A stretch of 6,557 bases of DNA from Alkalimonas sp. (GTDB taxonomy: Bacteria; Pseudomonadota; Gammaproteobacteria; Enterobacterales; Alteromonadaceae), in assembly GCA_007117525.1 (NCBI GenBank), contig SKGJ01000011.1, positions 1 through 6,557 on the forward strand, in the 5' to 3' direction. Each line of letters opens with the position of its first letter. The first letter of the stretch is position 1. Below, in pieces: positions 4,980-6,557 of this stretch. The translations under genes and the position numbers were made by a program. A model generated the notes under the pieces. That model saw only the letters and a program-made list of their open reading frames with translations. It ran no database searches and had not been told where the DNA came from.

Positions 4980-5963
4980 ATGGGTTTGTTGGTCAATGGC
5001 AAGTGGCAGGATCGCTGGTACGATACCAAAGCATCCTCCGGCCGGTTTCAGCGCCAGGACTCGAGTTTTCGTGATGATATCAAAGCACACAGTCAACCGG
5101 ATGCCAGCCGCTATCACCTATACGTGTCACTGGCTTGCCCTTGGGCCCATAGGACGCTGATCCTCCGCCAGCTTAAATCCTTGCAGTCGTTGATTCCGGT
5201 AACCGTGGTTTCTCCTATCATGCTGGAGCATGGCTGGGAGTTTGATGGCGACGGCGGTGATAGCGAACCACTCTATAACCTAAACTACATGCATCAGCTT
5301 TACACCAAGGCAAAAGCCGATTACAGCGGCCGGGTCACAGTTCCGGTCCTGTGGGACAGGCTAGAGCAGCGACTGGTTAACAATGAGTCCGCAGACATCC
5401 TGCGCATATTCAACCGTGCTTTTAATCACCAGACAGGCAATCGGCTCGACTTTTACCCGGCAGAGTTACGTGACTCAATTGATGAGGTCAATGCCTGGGT
5501 GTATCGGGATATCAATAACGGTGTTTACAAGGCAGGTTTTGCCACCAGCCAGGATGCTTATCAGGAAGCTTTTGAAGCTCTGTTTAAAGCACTGGATAAA
5601 GCCGAGCAGCTGTTAACTGACCAACGTTTTTTAACCGGTGATTACCTGACTGAGGCCGACTGGCGGCTATTTACTACCTTGATCCGCTTTGATGCCGTTT
5701 ACGTGGGTCATTTTAAATGCAACTTACGCCGCATTGCAGACTACCCTGCGCTCAGCCATTACCTGCGTTCGTTGTATCAAGTACCGGGCATTGCCGAAAC
5801 CGTCAATATGGATCATATCAAGCGTCACTATTACATCAGCCACCCGATGATCAATCCGACGCAGATTGTGCCTGAAGGACCAGCACAGGAATTTAGCGCA
5901 CCACACAATAGAGGTGATTGGCAGTTAGAGCAAGTGGTACTAAAGTCCGACGCTAGAGTGTAA
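4980..5963 (+). CDS. yqjG: Glutathionyl-hydroquinone reductase (Xi-class glutathione transferase, YqjG/ECM4 family)
   Basis: A 327-residue cytoplasmic enzyme (E. coli YqjG is 328). The family uses glutathione to reduce glutathionyl-hydroquinones to hydroquinones, releasing glutathione disulfide, and probably salvages quinones damaged by conjugation. The N-terminal thioredoxin-like domain (about 44-150) contains the catalytic C53 in SLACPWAHRTL, where the CPWA motif defines the class. An all-helical C-terminal domain follows (about 160-290: NNGVYKAGFATSQ, LTEADWRLFTTLIRFD, YVGHFKCN, and PGIAETVNMDHIKRHYY). The N-terminal GKWQDRWYDTK and C-terminal INPTQIVPEGP are also family-typical. I chose ATG 4980 because AAGGAG lies 6 nt upstream and the protein then starts MGLLVNG, like YqjG MGQLIDG. 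An in-frame ATG at 4956 has no such site. It is transcribed from its own promoter and ends 5 nt before the convergent EAL gene stop. Identity is very confident; its physiological substrate is not known. Confidence 0.96.
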   Translation: MGLLVNGKWQDRWYDTKASSGRFQRQDSSFRDDIKAHSQPDASRYHLYVSLACPWAHRTLILRQLKSLQSLIPVTVVSPIMLEHGWEFDGDGGDSEPLYNLNYMHQLYTKAKADYSGRVTVPVLWDRLEQRLVNNESADILRIFNRAFNHQTGNRLDFYPAELRDSIDEVNAWVYRDINNGVYKAGFATSQDAYQEAFEALFKALDKAEQLLTDQRFLTGDYLTEADWRLFTTLIRFDAVYVGHFKCNLRRIADYPALSHYLRSLYQVPGIAETVNMDHIKRHYYISHPMINPTQIVPEGPAQEFSAPHNRGDWQLEQVVLKSDARV

Positions 5964-5968
5964 AAAAC

Positions 5969-6557
5969 TTAGATTGGAGCCAACCAGAGACCATCACGTA
6001 CTTTTTGCTGCAAGACCGCAAAGAGCTCGTGTTCAGGTATCGGCTTAGCAAAGTAAAAGCCCTGAGCAAAATCACAGTGGTATTTTTGCAGGATCCGCAG
6101 TTGCGCCCTGCTTTCCACGCCCTCCGCGACCACTTTTAAATCCAGCTTCTGCACCATGGCTATGGTCGAGGTGATAATTTGATAATCGGCATGATTGTCG
6201 AGCATGCCAAATAGAAAGCTTTTATCAATTTTGATGGTATCAACCGGCATTTGTTTCAGATAACTCAACGACGAGTAACCGGTGCCAAAGTCATCAATGG
6301 CAAAACAAAAACCCATGGCTTTAAGTTGCTGCATGCTGGCCAGGGTATCACTGACACTTTTAACCAGAGTGCTTTCCGTCAGCTCCAGCTCAAACAAACT
6401 GGCTGGCAGTTGATAATGCGCCAACTTGTGTTGAAGAAAAGCGATGAGTTGCGGATCAACAAACTGATCTGCCGATAGATTAATGGCCAATTTAACGTCA
6501 TCATAACCGGCATCCATCAAGCGACGAGCTACCACAAAGCAACGTTCAATCACCCAA
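5969..6557 (-). CDS. EAL-domain cyclic-di-GMP phosphodiesterase, C-terminal part
   Basis: 195 visible residues at the C-terminal end of a protein whose start lies beyond the right edge. The frame continues to the last base (Trp-Val-Ile-Glu-Arg), so the GTG at 6553 is not a real start. EAL domains hydrolyse cyclic-di-GMP to pGpG, usually switching cells from sessile to motile. The E-A-L motif itself is outside the window, but the other catalytic and metal-binding elements are intact: NLSADQF, ELTES, DDFGTGYSSLSYLK, IKIDKSF, VAEGVES, and QGFYFAKPI. The domain should therefore be active if the missing part is normal. The loop DDFGTGYSS, often degenerate in inactive members, is consensus. Sensory or GGDEF domains expected upstream in many such proteins cannot be seen. 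The protein ends shortly after the domain. It is convergent with the reductase gene, with 5 nt between stops and no clear terminator. Confidence 0.94.
   Translation of the reverse strand, partial: WVIERCFVVARRLMDAGYDDVKLAINLSADQFVDPQLIAFLQHKLAHYQLPASLFELELTESTLVKSVSDTLASMQQLKAMGFCFAIDDFGTGYSSLSYLKQMPVDTIKIDKSFLFGMLDNHADYQIITSTIAMVQKLDLKVVAEGVESRAQLRILQKYHCDFAQGFYFAKPIPEHELFAVLQQKVRDGLWLAPI

Noticed and set aside
6551..6553. GTG at 6553 as the start of the EAL gene
   Set aside because: The frame stays open to the window edge and this Val is inside the EAL domain, so the gene is simply cut by the window.

Overview
The window looks like ordinary chromosome from a gammaproteobacterium, probably a marine or environmental one. 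The main evidence is a mutH gene, whose methyl-directed repair endonuclease is essentially restricted to Dam-containing Gammaproteobacteria, next to rppH and ptsP in the order seen in Escherichia coli (mutH, rppH, ptsP). I cannot assign a genus from the sequence alone. No tRNA, rRNA, CRISPR array, insertion sequence or prophage gene is visible.

Layout. Positions 1-1294 (minus strand) carry rppH followed 3 nt later by the 5' third of ptsP: an RNA pyrophosphohydrolase translationally close-coupled to Enzyme I of the nitrogen PTS. Positions 1295-1712 are an AT-rich non-coding gap between rppH and the divergent mutH. It contains an unusual concentration of DnaA boxes. In E. coli the same mutH-rppH (ygdP) gap houses DARS2, the DnaA-reactivating sequence, so I read this as its counterpart. 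The gap may also encode a 25-residue leader peptide ahead of rppH. mutH (1713-2375, plus) ends in a perfect 12-bp inverted repeat that contains two GATC sites.

Positions 2408-4185 (minus) hold a periplasmic amino-acid-type binding lipoprotein without transporter partners and, upstream of it, a membrane fatty acid hydroxylase/sterol desaturase family protein. Divergent from the hydroxylase is a TetR-type regulator (4261-4827, plus). The 75-bp gap between their starts holds a short palindrome over a possible -10 box, suggesting that the regulator controls the hydroxylase and perhaps itself.

Positions 4980-5963 (plus) encode a complete glutathionyl-hydroquinone reductase (YqjG/ECM4 family), preceded by a strong Shine-Dalgarno, an extended -10 promoter and a perfect 15-bp palindrome. 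It converges, with only 5 nt between stops, on the C-terminal part of an EAL-domain cyclic-di-GMP phosphodiesterase (5969 to the window end, minus).

The genes do not form one pathway. The most notable element is the DnaA-box cluster between rppH and mutH. I found no convincing undescribed multi-gene system.
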